From Sphingobacterium populi (GTDB lineage Bacteria; Bacteroidota; Bacteroidia; Sphingobacteriales; Sphingobacteriaceae): a stretch of DNA of 64,000 nucleotides. A program made the translations under genes and the position numbers. The notes under the pieces were generated by a model. That model searched no databases. It was given only the letters and a program-made list of their open reading frames with translations, and was not told where the DNA came from. The stretch lies in the NCBI RefSeq assembly GCF_001586775.1, contig NZ_LQXS01000004.1, forward strand, positions 62,001 through 126,000, written 5' to 3'. Positions 56,310 to 64,000 of the stretch are shown here, in pieces. The stretch's first letter is position 1, and every line of letters starts with the position of its first letter.

Positions 56310-57431
56310 ATGAGAATTAAGACTACATTTATCCTATTTATATTCTGCCTGCCTATCTTCTGGAGCATGGCGTATGCGCAAGATTCGGTCAATAACATAT
56401 TTTTTGAACGTATCGACGCCGATGAAGTTCGCTTCTATTACGACCCTAATTATTTTCTGGTAGATAAAAATTGCGAGTTCAAATCTATCGAAAGACGCGC
56501 CGGATTTGACCGATCGACAAACAAGTTCAATGGGATCTTCAGAGATTATGCTGCTGACGGCACACTTTTATTGACTGGAGAATACACTCAGGGCGTGAAA
56601 AATGGATCCTTCGTTGCTTATCATCCTAATCGGCAAGTAAAGTGGGAAGTAACGTTTAAAGACAATCGTCCAGACGGGTTTTGGAACTATTTCTACCCGG
56701 ATGGAAAGCCTTATCTAAGTGTTTCATTTTCTGACTCGACAACGAGGATCGTGTCGCAATGGGATCGTCGCGGAAAATTGAGCGTTAAGCAAGGTGATGG
56801 AAGATATGAATTTCTCAATCCAATTGATGGTTTTTCAGAATATGGGTATGGATTCTACGCGATGAAAGGCCGTATTAAAGATGGCCTACCTCATGGCGCA
56901 TGGACGGTGCACCTCGAAAATCCTCAGGCGAAGCAAAGTGAATTTGCAGCTGAAGAATATTATCGAGACGGTGCGTTGTTGCGGGGGTACAATGTGTTTG
57001 AAGATATCGAATACCGCAAACCTATCTACGGTATACTCCCTTACGAAAACTTCTATCGTGCAGAAAGTTTATTGTTTAAGCAATGTACGTATGATGATTT
57101 CACCGGGTTTACTGTTTACTTAGCAGAATACTTGCGCAACGCATTTCAACTGGCAAAGGCAGATAGCCAGATCACTACAGATTATGCATTTGAAGTACAG
57201 GTACGTAAAGATGGCACGCCACGTGGTACATTGATCATAAAATCACTACCCGATCAATTCGATAACAGCTTTAAGAAGGTGGTCGAGACTATACCATATT
57301 ATGTACCTTCGTTTAAACGTGGAGAATATATCGATGATACGATTACCGTATATGGCACCATGTCTACTGCTGCGGACAATAGCTTACAGTTTCAGACGAA
57401 TCGTATAGAACGAAAATTAGAGCAGGAATAA
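56310..57431 (+). CDS. Secreted MORN-repeat protein with TonB-C-like C-terminal domain, unknown function
   Basis: 373 aa. The signal peptide ends near MAYAQ (about 20-24). MORN-like repeats follow (about 75-135: DYAADGTLLLTGEYTQG, GSFVAYHPNRQVKWEV, GFWNYFYPDGKPYLSV) and return at about 190-230. The C-terminal part (about 285-355: YAFEVQVRKDGTPRGTLIIKSLP, VVETIPYYVPSFKRGEYIDD) resembles the fold pattern of the TonB C-terminal domain, but there is no membrane helix of the TonB type. Such proteins are common in Bacteroidota and uncharacterised. The TonB-C match is by eye. Confidence 0.62.
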   Translation: MRIKTTFILFIFCLPIFWSMAYAQDSVNNIFFERIDADEVRFYYDPNYFLVDKNCEFKSIERRAGFDRSTNKFNGIFRDYAADGTLLLTGEYTQGVKNGSFVAYHPNRQVKWEVTFKDNRPDGFWNYFYPDGKPYLSVSFSDSTTRIVSQWDRRGKLSVKQGDGRYEFLNPIDGFSEYGYGFYAMKGRIKDGLPHGAWTVHLENPQAKQSEFAAEEYYRDGALLRGYNVFEDIEYRKPIYGILPYENFYRAESLLFKQCTYDDFTGFTVYLAEYLRNAFQLAKADSQITTDYAFEVQVRKDGTPRGTLIIKSLPDQFDNSFKKVVETIPYYVPSFKRGEYIDDTITVYGTMSTAADNSLQFQTNRIERKLEQE

Positions 57432-57445
57432 TAAGACAAAAAGAT

Positions 57446-57453
57446 TACTTTTG
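57446..57453 (+). promoter_or_regulatory. Candidate -7 promoter element for psd
   Basis: TACTTTTG matches TAnnTTTG; start near 57460, leader about 16 nt. Confidence 0.45.
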
Positions 57454-57475
57454 CGGGTATTAATCAGATATCAAT

Positions 57476-58129
57476 ATGAAATTTCATAAAGAAGGCTACA
57501 CCAGTTTAGCTTTAGTTATTCTCTTCTGTTTCATTGTGAATGCCGTCGCTAACTATTACGACGCCAACGCATATATTAAATGGTTTTTTTATTTACTATC
57601 TGCATTTCTGATTCTTACAATATTACAATTCTTTCGCAGCCCAAAACGTACTATAGTGCAAACTGCGAATACCATTCTCTGTCCAGCAGATGGCAAAGTG
57701 GTGGTGATTGAAGAAACCGAAGAAAACGAATATTTTAAAGACAGACGTTTGCAGGTTTCCATCTTTATGTCACCAGTAAATGTACATATCAACAGAAGTC
57801 CTATTTCTGGAATAGTTTCATTTTTTAAGTACCATCCGGGCAAATTCTTAGTAGCTTGGCATCCAAAATCCTCCTCAGATAACGAACGCACGACCATTGT
57901 CGTAAAGCAAGAAGACGGTGTCGAAGTTCTATTCCGCCAAATAGCTGGCGCCTTGGCTCGCCGTATTGTCTGGTATGTAAATGAAGGTGATCAAGTAGAG
58001 CAAGGTACCGAATTTGGTTTCATCAAATTTGGCTCTCGTGTAGATCTATTCTTACCCATCGGCACACAGGTCGATGTCAAAATCGGAGATAAAGTTGTCG
58101 GTGGCAAAACGACTTTAGCGCGCCTTTAA
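57476..58129 (+). CDS. psd: Phosphatidylserine decarboxylase (short, archaeal-type family)
   Basis: Makes phosphatidylethanolamine; 217 aa. Two N-terminal hydrophobic segments (about 8-26 and 33-53) anchor the protein. The pyruvoyl-forming cleavage site is Gly186-Ser187 in IKFGSRVD. CPADGKVVVIEE (69-80) and FMSPVNVHINRSP (97-109) carry the expected Asp and His residues. The autoprocessing motif is GS within FGSR, as in the short Psd family, not the LGST of E. coli Psd. Confidence 0.92.
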   Translation: MKFHKEGYTSLALVILFCFIVNAVANYYDANAYIKWFFYLLSAFLILTILQFFRSPKRTIVQTANTILCPADGKVVVIEETEENEYFKDRRLQVSIFMSPVNVHINRSPISGIVSFFKYHPGKFLVAWHPKSSSDNERTTIVVKQEDGVEVLFRQIAGALARRIVWYVNEGDQVEQGTEFGFIKFGSRVDLFLPIGTQVDVKIGDKVVGGKTTLARL

Positions 58130-58151
58130 CGATTCCTTAATAAAGCATTTG

Positions 58152-58159
58152 TATATTTG
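58152..58159 (+). promoter_or_regulatory. Candidate -7 promoter element for the histidine kinase gene
   Basis: TATATTTG matches TAnnTTTG; start near 58166, leader about 20 nt. Confidence 0.45.
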
Positions 58160-58186
58160 AGTTTAATAAACTCAAAAAAGTCACAT

Positions 58187-59227
58187 ATGACCTTTAGGCA
58201 GATATCATTCTTTGTCTCCCTTTCCTTTGCCTGTGTCATTATGGGCATCCTGTTGTATTTCGTGCCCGACTGGAAGCGAGCGGCAAGTATCTCCGCGGCT
58301 ACGTTCGTAGTCAGTTATCTTATAATCAGTACGGTACTTGAGAGATCGATCAACGATCGAATACACAACTTGTATAAACTCATTACCAATCTCAAATTAG
58401 GCAAAGATCTAAAAGAAGCATTGGGACCGTACAGGCCTGAAAATCCGATCGCCGAGGCCGAGCAGGAAGTATCTGCCTGGGCCAATCAAAAAATTTCTGA
58501 AATCGGACGACTAAAAGAACAAGCTAAATTCAGAAAAGAATTTCTCTCTAATACCTTACATGAATTTAAAACACCGCTCTTCGCCGTACAAGGTTATATA
58601 GAAACTCTGCAAGATGGCATAATGCAAGAAGACCCTGAAATGGCTATGACCTTCTTAGCAAAAGCTTCCAGAAACATTGATCGATTGAGCTACCTCATTA
58701 ATGATCTTGACGAAATAGCCAAACTAGAATCTGGAGCGGTCGTACTGAACATTGAACGTTTTGATATCCATGATCTAATAAATGATACGATCGAATATTT
58801 AGAAGATAAATCTAAAAGTAACAACATAACATTAAAGATGGCCAACAAACCTACACAGCAAATTTTTGTAAAGGCCGACAAAAAGAAAATTCAACAAGTA
58901 TTAATCAACTTGGTGGAAAACTCTATTAAATATGGAAACAGAGGCGGTACAACAACCATAAGAACCAGCTCCCTTTTTGAACAAATATTAGTGGAAGTGA
59001 CCGACAACGGTCATGGTATTGAAGAGAAAAACTTATCTCGTGTCTTCGAGCGCTTCTATCGGACCGATAAAAGTCGTTCAAGAGATATTGGTGGCTCCGG
59101 ATTAGGACTATCCATTGTAAAACACATAATAGAAGCACACCAGCAAAGCGTACATGTACGAAGTACTGAAGGAATTGGGACAACCTTTTCATTTACACTG
59201 CAAAAGGCAAAAGTAACCAACGGATAA
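58187..59227 (+). CDS. Sensor histidine kinase (PhoR-like)
   Basis: 346 aa from ATG 58187; an upstream TTG start at 58157 overlaps the promoter element. Two membrane helices (about 5-25 and 32-50) with a very short loop precede a linker. The HisKA domain has His125 in SNTLHEFKTPL. The ATPase domain has the N-box NLVENSIKYG, G1 DNGHGIEE and G2 GGSGLGLSIVKH. The near-absence of a periplasmic domain suggests it senses through a partner, as PhoR does with PhoU and the phosphate transporter. The next genes are phoU-like and pit, which supports a phosphate role, but no response-regulator gene is adjacent. Confidence 0.87.
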   Translation: MTFRQISFFVSLSFACVIMGILLYFVPDWKRAASISAATFVVSYLIISTVLERSINDRIHNLYKLITNLKLGKDLKEALGPYRPENPIAEAEQEVSAWANQKISEIGRLKEQAKFRKEFLSNTLHEFKTPLFAVQGYIETLQDGIMQEDPEMAMTFLAKASRNIDRLSYLINDLDEIAKLESGAVVLNIERFDIHDLINDTIEYLEDKSKSNNITLKMANKPTQQIFVKADKKKIQQVLINLVENSIKYGNRGGTTTIRTSSLFEQILVEVTDNGHGIEEKNLSRVFERFYRTDKSRSRDIGGSGLGLSIVKHIIEAHQQSVHVRSTEGIGTTFSFTLQKAKVTNG

Positions 59228-59237
59228 AAACAAAGAA

Positions 59238-59259
59238 ACTTAACATTAACTTAACATTA
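59238..59259 (+). promoter_or_regulatory. Candidate pho box (tandem 11-bp direct repeat)
   Basis: Two perfect, adjacent copies of ACTTAACATTA (59238-59248 and 59249-59259). Spacing of 11 bp puts both copies on one face of the helix, as in PhoB sites. The repeat ends 6 nt before a TACTTTTG promoter element, the position from which PhoB-type activators recruit polymerase. Confidence 0.65.
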
Positions 59260-59265
59260 GCTACA

Positions 59266-59273
59266 TACTTTTG
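59266..59273 (+). promoter_or_regulatory. Candidate -7 promoter element for the PhoU-like/pit operon
   Basis: TACTTTTG matches TAnnTTTG; start near 59280, leader about 15 nt. It has no -33 element of its own, as expected for an activator-dependent promoter. Confidence 0.6.
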
Positions 59274-59294
59274 TAGGCTTAAACATCACAATAT

Positions 59295-59942
59295 ATGGCA
59301 TTAGGTAATATCTTCAATTTTTTCGTCCCTAAGGACAAAAAATTCTTTCCTCTTTTCGAGCAAGCAGGCTCTAACCTGATCGAAATGGCTAAAGTTCTCA
59401 ACGAATCTGTAAATACCACAGACAGTCAACTACGCAAAACTTTAACAAAAAAAATAGAAGATCTAGAGCATCGCGGGGATGATATCACCCATCAAATCCA
59501 CTTGGAGTTGGGCAAAAACTTCATCACTCCTTTCGATCGCGAAGATATTCACTCTTTAGCAAGTTCTTTGGATGACGTTGCCGATTACATTCATGGCGCG
59601 TCTAACCGGATGGACCTGTACAAGGTAGAAACGCCTACTCAGGCTATGAAAGAATTGGCCGAACTACTAATCGAAGCGACAGAGCACGTAGCCAAGGCAG
59701 TGTACGAACTGAAGGATATAAAAAACGTGCGCAACATCACCGATTCTTGCGTACGCATCAATAGCGTGGAGAACAAGGCAGATTACATCTTTGAAAAAGC
59801 CGTCGCTGAATTATTTGAATTCGAGAAAGACGCCATCATCCTAATCAAACACAAAGAGATCCTGTCTTCTATGGAGACTGCCACAGACAAATGCGAGGAT
59901 GTGTCCAACGTATTGGAAAGTATATTAGTTAAAAACGCTTAA
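59295..59942 (+). CDS. DUF47/PhoU-like phosphate-transport accessory protein
   Basis: 215-aa all-helical protein of the DUF47 (PhoU-related) family. FFPLFEQAGSNLIEMAKVLNE near the N-terminus, IEDLEHRGDDITHQIHLELGKNFITPFDREDIHSLASSLDDVADYIHGASNRM and the C-terminal METATDKCEDVSNVLESILVKNA are the family signatures. It partners Pit-type transporters and is thought to regulate their activity. It lies 37 nt before pit, under the putative pho box. Confidence 0.93.
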   Translation: MALGNIFNFFVPKDKKFFPLFEQAGSNLIEMAKVLNESVNTTDSQLRKTLTKKIEDLEHRGDDITHQIHLELGKNFITPFDREDIHSLASSLDDVADYIHGASNRMDLYKVETPTQAMKELAELLIEATEHVAKAVYELKDIKNVRNITDSCVRINSVENKADYIFEKAVAELFEFEKDAIILIKHKEILSSMETATDKCEDVSNVLESILVKNA

Positions 59943-59979
59943 TAAGTAAAGCGTACTTTACAAAGAAAACACTTAGTAC

Positions 59980-60990
59980 ATGATTACTACATTACTTGTC
60001 GTTGTTGTCATACTTGCTATCGCGTTTGATTATATCAACGGATTTCATGATGCAGCGAACTCCATCGCAACCATCGTTTCCACCAAAGTACTTACGCCTT
60101 TCGTAGCCGTACTTTGGGCTGCAGTATTCAATTTCGCAGCCTACTTCTATTTTACAGATCACAAGGTGGCCAATACCATTGCGAAGACGGTATTAGAAGA
60201 ATACATCACGCTTGAGGTGATTTTCGCTGGTCTGGTAGCCGCGATTTCGTGGAATTTATTTACATGGTATTATGGTATCCCTTCTAGCTCTTCACACACC
60301 TTGATTGGTGGCTTTGCAGGTTCAGGAATGGCCTTTGCCCTTATACAAGGAGCTAATCCGCTAGATGCGGTTAACCTAGGTGCTACAGCTAAGATCATTT
60401 CTTTTATCGTGCTAGCACCAGTAATCGGTATGACGATCTCCATCATTATCACACTAATCATTATTAATTTGGCCAGAAAATCTCGCCCTGCCGTGGCAGA
60501 GAAATGGTTCAAGATCTTTCAATTAATTTCTTCTGGCGCTCTGAGTTTTGCACATGGTGGTAATGATGCGCAAAAAGTTATGGGTATTATCGCCACAGCA
60601 TTGATTGCACAACAGGTTATTCCAAATTTTGAAGCTATGCCAGAGTGGGTTCCACTATCATGTTATGCAGCTATCGCCGCAGGTACTATGAGTGGCGGAT
60701 GGAAAATTGTAAAAACCATGGGTACGAAAATTACTAAGGTGACACCTCTTGAAGGAGTTAGTGCAGAAAGCGCTGGAGCCTTAACATTAGGTATTACAGA
60801 GCATTTCGGTATTCCTGCTTCCACAACGCATACCATTACCGGGGCGATAATCGGTGTCGGCGTTGTAAAACGCGTTTCAGCGGTTCGTTGGGGCGTTACG
60901 ATAAGTCTTTTGTGGGCTTGGGTACTAACCATACCAGTGAGCGCTGTACTAGGAGGTATTACTTTTGCGATCATTCATTACGTGATTTAG
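59980..60990 (+). CDS. pit: Pit family inorganic phosphate transporter
   Basis: Low-affinity phosphate/cation symporter, 336 aa with about ten membrane helices. The two inverted PiT signatures are FDYINGFHDAANSIATIVSTKVL (about 16-38) and GALSFAHGGNDAQKVMGIIA. GIPSSSSHTLIGGFAGSGMA and GIPASTTHTITGAIIGVGVVKR are the matching half-repeats. Complete. Confidence 0.95.
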   Translation: MITTLLVVVVILAIAFDYINGFHDAANSIATIVSTKVLTPFVAVLWAAVFNFAAYFYFTDHKVANTIAKTVLEEYITLEVIFAGLVAAISWNLFTWYYGIPSSSSHTLIGGFAGSGMAFALIQGANPLDAVNLGATAKIISFIVLAPVIGMTISIIITLIIINLARKSRPAVAEKWFKIFQLISSGALSFAHGGNDAQKVMGIIATALIAQQVIPNFEAMPEWVPLSCYAAIAAGTMSGGWKIVKTMGTKITKVTPLEGVSAESAGALTLGITEHFGIPASTTHTITGAIIGVGVVKRVSAVRWGVTISLLWAWVLTIPVSAVLGGITFAIIHYVI

Positions 60991-61064
60991 ATAGCCAAAA
61001 AAATATTTGCTCCATTTAGAAGAAATTTTTCTTTTAAAATTTGGAAACATCGTATGTATTAACG

Positions 61065-61135
61065 TATTTTTACGGCACAATACCCATAGGATGGAATTTT
61101 TTCAATTTTGAATATGCCTAAATTAATTTTGGCAT
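61065..61135 (+). promoter_or_regulatory. Candidate promoter and leader hairpin of the OmpA gene
   Basis: Two possible -7 elements: TATTTTTA (61065-61072; one mismatch, but preceded by TTTG at 61040 with good spacing) and a perfect TAATTTTG (61124-61131). The second lies inside a palindrome, ATGCC...GGCAT enclosing AAATTAATTT (61114-61135). If the first promoter is used, this palindrome would form a leader hairpin that may stabilise the mRNA. Confidence 0.35.
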
Positions 61136-61210
61136 CGTTATTGTAAGAGTGATGATCAATTGGGATTAATAAGAAACAATTAAAAATTCAATAACCTTAA
61201 AAACAAGAGT

Positions 61211-62605
61211 ATGAACTATTCTACAATTAAAAAAACAGCTGTTGCAGCTTCTCTAGTAGCCGCTTTCGGTTTTGCTGAAGTTGCTCAAGCTCAACAACCA
61301 ACTGTATTCGGTGGAAGATCTCAATACAGAACTTGGTCTATCGGTGTACACGGTGGTATTACTGCTCCTAACGTTTTGACTGGCGGATCAAACGCTTTTG
61401 GTCAAAAAGTTGGTTACTTCCAAAACAGTGTTGGTGAGTACTATGGTTTGACTATCCGTAAACAATTCTCTCACCTATTCGGTTTAGAGTTGGAAGGTAA
61501 CCGTGGTCGTATCAAAACTTTCAATGCTGACGCTTCTGGCCCTGCAATTGAGAGCCGTGAGTGGTTACCAGGTGGAGCTACTTCTTCAGAGGTTAGTGTT
61601 GACTGGTCTGGTAGCTTGAACGCAGTATTCCAATTGGGTACTATCGACTTCATGCGCAGAGAAAATGCGGTTAACTTTTTCGCTAAAGTAGGTATGGGAG
61701 TATTGGCTTCGAATCCAGTACAATTCGCAAACAACGATTTCTCTGGAGCTTCTTTCAGCAATGAAGGAAACTGGGGTTCTGAAATCTTTGGAGACAGAAA
61801 CTTTACAGGAGATCGCAAAAACAAATTATCTGGTTTCATTCCAGTAGGTGTTGGTGCTAAATTTAAATTATCTGAAGTGGTTGCCTTGAACTTAGGTTAC
61901 ACCATGAACTTCACTGATGATAACTACTTCTACGGACCAAGTCGCGACATGAATATCAAGGGACGTTTCTCTCATGTTACAGGTGGTTTAGAGTTCACTC
62001 TAGGATCACGTGACAAAGAAAACTTAACTTTTGCTAACCCAGTTGCTGCTCTTTACGATGAGTTGAAAGACAACACTTTGAGAAACGAAGTTGAAGCTTT
62101 GAAACAACGTGTATCTACTTTAGAAGGTACTGTTGATCAATTGAGCAAAGACTCTGATGGTGACGGTGTATCTGATAAATTTGACAAATGTCCTAACACT
62201 CCTGCTGGAACTCAAGTAGATGGTTCAGGATGTCCAATCAAATTCCCAGAGCCACAAGTAATCAATAACGTAGCAACAGGTTCTTACTCAGCTCCAATTC
62301 AATTTGAATTTGATAGCTCTGTATTGAAAACTGAATCTTACTCTACTCTAGATAGATTAGCGAAAGAACTACGTGATACTAATGGATCTGTAAAATTAGA
62401 TGGTTATGCTTCAGCTGAAGGTAGCGAAGCTTACAACATGAACCTTTCTAAAGATCGCGCTAACGCGGTAAGACAGTATTTAGTAAATGCAGGTGTTGCT
62501 GCTTCTAAAATCACTGCAGAAGGTAAAGGTGAGTCTAACCCAGTAGCGTCTAACGATACTGAAGCTGGACGTATCCAAAACCGTCGTGTTGAGATCAAAA
62601 AATAA
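61211..62605 (+). CDS. OmpA family outer-membrane protein
   Basis: 464 aa. A signal peptide ends at VAQAQ (about 23-28), then an N-terminal beta-barrel domain (about 35-270) and a short coiled coil (about 280-312: EALKQRVSTLEGTVDQL). A thrombospondin type-3-like calcium motif (DSDGDGVSDKFDKCPNTP) follows, and a C-terminal OmpA peptidoglycan-binding domain (about 355-464: QFEFDSSVLKTESYSTLDRL, DGYASAEGSEAYNMNLSKDRANAVRQYL, NRRVEI). Its codon use is skewed to a narrow set (GGT, AAC, TCT), unlike most neighbours, which suggests very high expression. It anchors the outer membrane to peptidoglycan. Confidence 0.94.
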   Translation: MNYSTIKKTAVAASLVAAFGFAEVAQAQQPTVFGGRSQYRTWSIGVHGGITAPNVLTGGSNAFGQKVGYFQNSVGEYYGLTIRKQFSHLFGLELEGNRGRIKTFNADASGPAIESREWLPGGATSSEVSVDWSGSLNAVFQLGTIDFMRRENAVNFFAKVGMGVLASNPVQFANNDFSGASFSNEGNWGSEIFGDRNFTGDRKNKLSGFIPVGVGAKFKLSEVVALNLGYTMNFTDDNYFYGPSRDMNIKGRFSHVTGGLEFTLGSRDKENLTFANPVAALYDELKDNTLRNEVEALKQRVSTLEGTVDQLSKDSDGDGVSDKFDKCPNTPAGTQVDGSGCPIKFPEPQVINNVATGSYSAPIQFEFDSSVLKTESYSTLDRLAKELRDTNGSVKLDGYASAEGSEAYNMNLSKDRANAVRQYLVNAGVAASKITAEGKGESNPVASNDTEAGRIQNRRVEIKK

Positions 62606-62635
62606 GTAACGCCTAGCGTTGATTATCAACATAAG

Positions 62636-62663
62636 AAAGCCGACTCGTATGAGTCGGCTTTTT
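62636..62663 (+). terminator. Rho-independent terminator after the OmpA gene
   Basis: An 11-bp perfect stem, AAAGCCGACTC (62636-62646) with GAGTCGGCTTT (62651-62661), a GTAT loop and a trailing T run. Confidence 0.93.
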
Positions 62664-62823
62664 CTGTTTTTAGAAATTTCTGACGTTAAACAATCTGACT
62701 CATCTATAGTCTAATGTTTAAATGTGGAAAACAATCAGGTAAATTTCAACTTAGAAACGTTTATCTTCATTCCAAAGCAGCAGATTTATGCTGCGATGTC
62801 AACCATTAGGAGATACTGTAGCT

Positions 62824-64000
62824 ATGGAAGAAAATTTTGACTTCGGATCACCCGAAGAACAGAAGCACTCAGTGGATCGATATGAGGAAATGCTTCGCAA
62901 TGAGGATCAGTATTTCTTTGACACCATCGCCTTCGAAGGAATCATAGAATATTATATTGGGAAAAATGATCCAGTAAAAGCCTTACAAGTCGCCGATTTT
63001 GCTTTAAATCAACATCCATTCGAGACGAATTTCTTTATTCGTAAAGCACAATTGCTGCTCAGCATGCAACAGCTTGCTCTTGCACTACAGGCGCTTGAAA
63101 AAGCAGAGCTTTTGGAGCCTTCCGAATCTGAGATTTATCTTATTAAAGGCGCTGTATACTCCTCATATGGGGACTCTGCACGAGCTGAAGAGAATTTCTA
63201 CCGTGCACTAGAACTTAGCGATGCGAAAGACGAAGTATACTTTCAGATTGGCCAGATGCATCAGTCAAATAACGACCTTTCTAAAGCAATTCAGTTTTTT
63301 AAGATGACGCTGAGTCTAAACAACGAAAATTCTGACGCGCTGTATGCGATTGCAGAGTGTTACGATCGAATGGACCGGCTAGAAGAAAGCATTTCATTCT
63401 ACCAAAAATACATTGATAGCGACCCCTATTCTTTTGTCGCGTGGTATAACTTGGGTAATGCTTTTCATCATTTAGGCAAATTTGAAGAAGCTATTGATGC
63501 GTATGACTACGCCATACTAATCCAGGAGAAGTTTTCTCCAGCTTATTTAGATAAAGGCAATGCTTTAATCAATATGGAGCGGTATCGCGAAGCCATTGAG
63601 GTTTTCAAGCATACATTTGAATTCGAAAGTCCGCGTGCTGAGACATTTTGTGCCATAGGAGAATGTTACGAAAAGCTAGATAAAATGACCAAAGCACGGG
63701 AGTTCTATGAGAAATCCGTCAAGCTGGACGCTTTACACGCCGATGCCTGGTTTGGAATCGGCGTAACACTTGACTCCGAAGGTCGATATTTTGAATCGTT
63801 GTACTACTATAAGAAAGCTTTAGAAATTGATGAGGAAAACCCAGATTTTTGGTTTGCAATAGCCGATGCACGATACAAATTACATCAAATCGAAGAATCA
63901 GAATATGCCTACTCTCGTGTTGTAGAGCTAAACCCTACAGACGCGGAAGCTTGGTTAGATTATTCGTCTTTGTTATTTGAGCAAGGGAAGCTGGAAGCGG
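62824..64000 (+). CDS. Tetratricopeptide-repeat protein (partial, C-terminus beyond right edge)
   Basis: At least 392 residues, open to the window edge. The start is ATG 62824 (MEENFDFGSPEEQKHS) with an AGGAG 13 nt upstream; an in-frame ATG at 62788 is possible but less likely. About ten TPR units follow one another, with typical patterns AWYNLGNAFHHLGKFEEAIDAYDYAI, AYLDKGNALINMERYREAIEVFKHTF and AWFGIGVTLDSEGRYFESLYYYKKALEIDEENP. There is no signal peptide, so it is probably cytoplasmic. TPR proteins are protein-binding scaffolds; the partner is unknown. Confidence 0.85.
   Translation, partial: MEENFDFGSPEEQKHSVDRYEEMLRNEDQYFFDTIAFEGIIEYYIGKNDPVKALQVADFALNQHPFETNFFIRKAQLLLSMQQLALALQALEKAELLEPSESEIYLIKGAVYSSYGDSARAEENFYRALELSDAKDEVYFQIGQMHQSNNDLSKAIQFFKMTLSLNNENSDALYAIAECYDRMDRLEESISFYQKYIDSDPYSFVAWYNLGNAFHHLGKFEEAIDAYDYAILIQEKFSPAYLDKGNALINMERYREAIEVFKHTFEFESPRAETFCAIGECYEKLDKMTKAREFYEKSVKLDALHADAWFGIGVTLDSEGRYFESLYYYKKALEIDEENPDFWFAIADARYKLHQIEESEYAYSRVVELNPTDAEAWLDYSSLLFEQGKLEA

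Noticed and set aside
1..64000. Defence island, prophage, biosynthetic cluster or integrative element
   Set aside because: Every gene that I can identify is a conserved chromosomal function, operon orders are canonical, and no integrase, transposase, tRNA-flanked repeat or composition shift is visible.

Overview
The window comes from a member of the phylum Bacteroidota, most likely family Sphingobacteriaceae (Sphingobacterium/Pedobacter-like). The evidence is the fused lpxC-fabZ gene, the T9SS regulator PorX beside the lpx genes, an exbB-exbD-exbD-tonB set, DUF5686 and carboxypeptidase-regulatory-domain outer-membrane proteins, a short NuoG, a SAM-II type riboswitch before metK, and TAnnTTTG promoter elements with almost no Shine-Dalgarno sequences. 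Nearly everything is core chromosome. I see no insertion sequence, prophage, CRISPR array, tRNA or rRNA.

Layout. 1-4225 (minus): HD phosphohydrolase, lpxD, lpxC/fabZ and lpxA (cut by the left edge), for lipid A and fatty-acid synthesis. 4452-8713 (plus): porX (frameshifted), tsaE, an ECF sigma factor, a probable membrane anti-sigma factor and a beta-barrel protein. 8781-10970 (plus): an ABC ATPase and hemW. 11000-15406 (minus): AI-2E family permease, enoyl-CoA hydratase and a DUF5686 outer-membrane protein. 15511-28462 (minus): all fourteen complex I genes, nuoA to nuoN, with nuoE, nuoI and nuoN frameshifted. 28590-34647 (minus): one transcription unit of exbB, exbD, exbD, tonB, a small membrane protein, a PstS-like lipoprotein and a TPR protein. 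35047-36289 (minus): SUI1-like factor and a lipid kinase. 36393-37817 (plus): riboswitch and metK. 37917-43715 (minus): fabD, an M16 peptidase, a frameshifted TonB-receptor-like protein and a CBM9-like protein. 43863-44474 (plus): rnhB. 44524-53203 (minus): YfhO-like protein, a TrkA/TrkH potassium system, map, an AsmA-like protein and rsgA. 53474-64000 (plus): polA, a MORN-repeat protein, psd, a histidine kinase, a PhoU-like protein plus Pit phosphate transporter behind a likely pho box, an OmpA protein, and a TPR protein cut by the right edge.

How the genes work together. Several blocks serve the cell envelope: lipid A synthesis, T9SS control, TonB energisation and outer-membrane barrels. 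Complex I generates proton-motive force, which the ExbB/ExbD/TonB module would spend at the outer membrane. The kinase, PhoU-like protein and Pit form a phosphate-uptake block.

Six genes (porX, the DUF5686 gene, nuoN, nuoI, nuoE, and the receptor-like gene at 40149-42961) each carry one small indel, mostly in or beside homopolymers, that breaks an otherwise well-conserved protein. Residual sequencing error is the simplest explanation, though real mutation cannot be excluded from sequence alone. The most interesting non-housekeeping candidates are the exb/ton-PstS-like-TPR module, the porX/ECF-sigma neighbourhood, the long-loop SAM-II leader and the tandem 11-bp repeat before the phosphate transporter genes.
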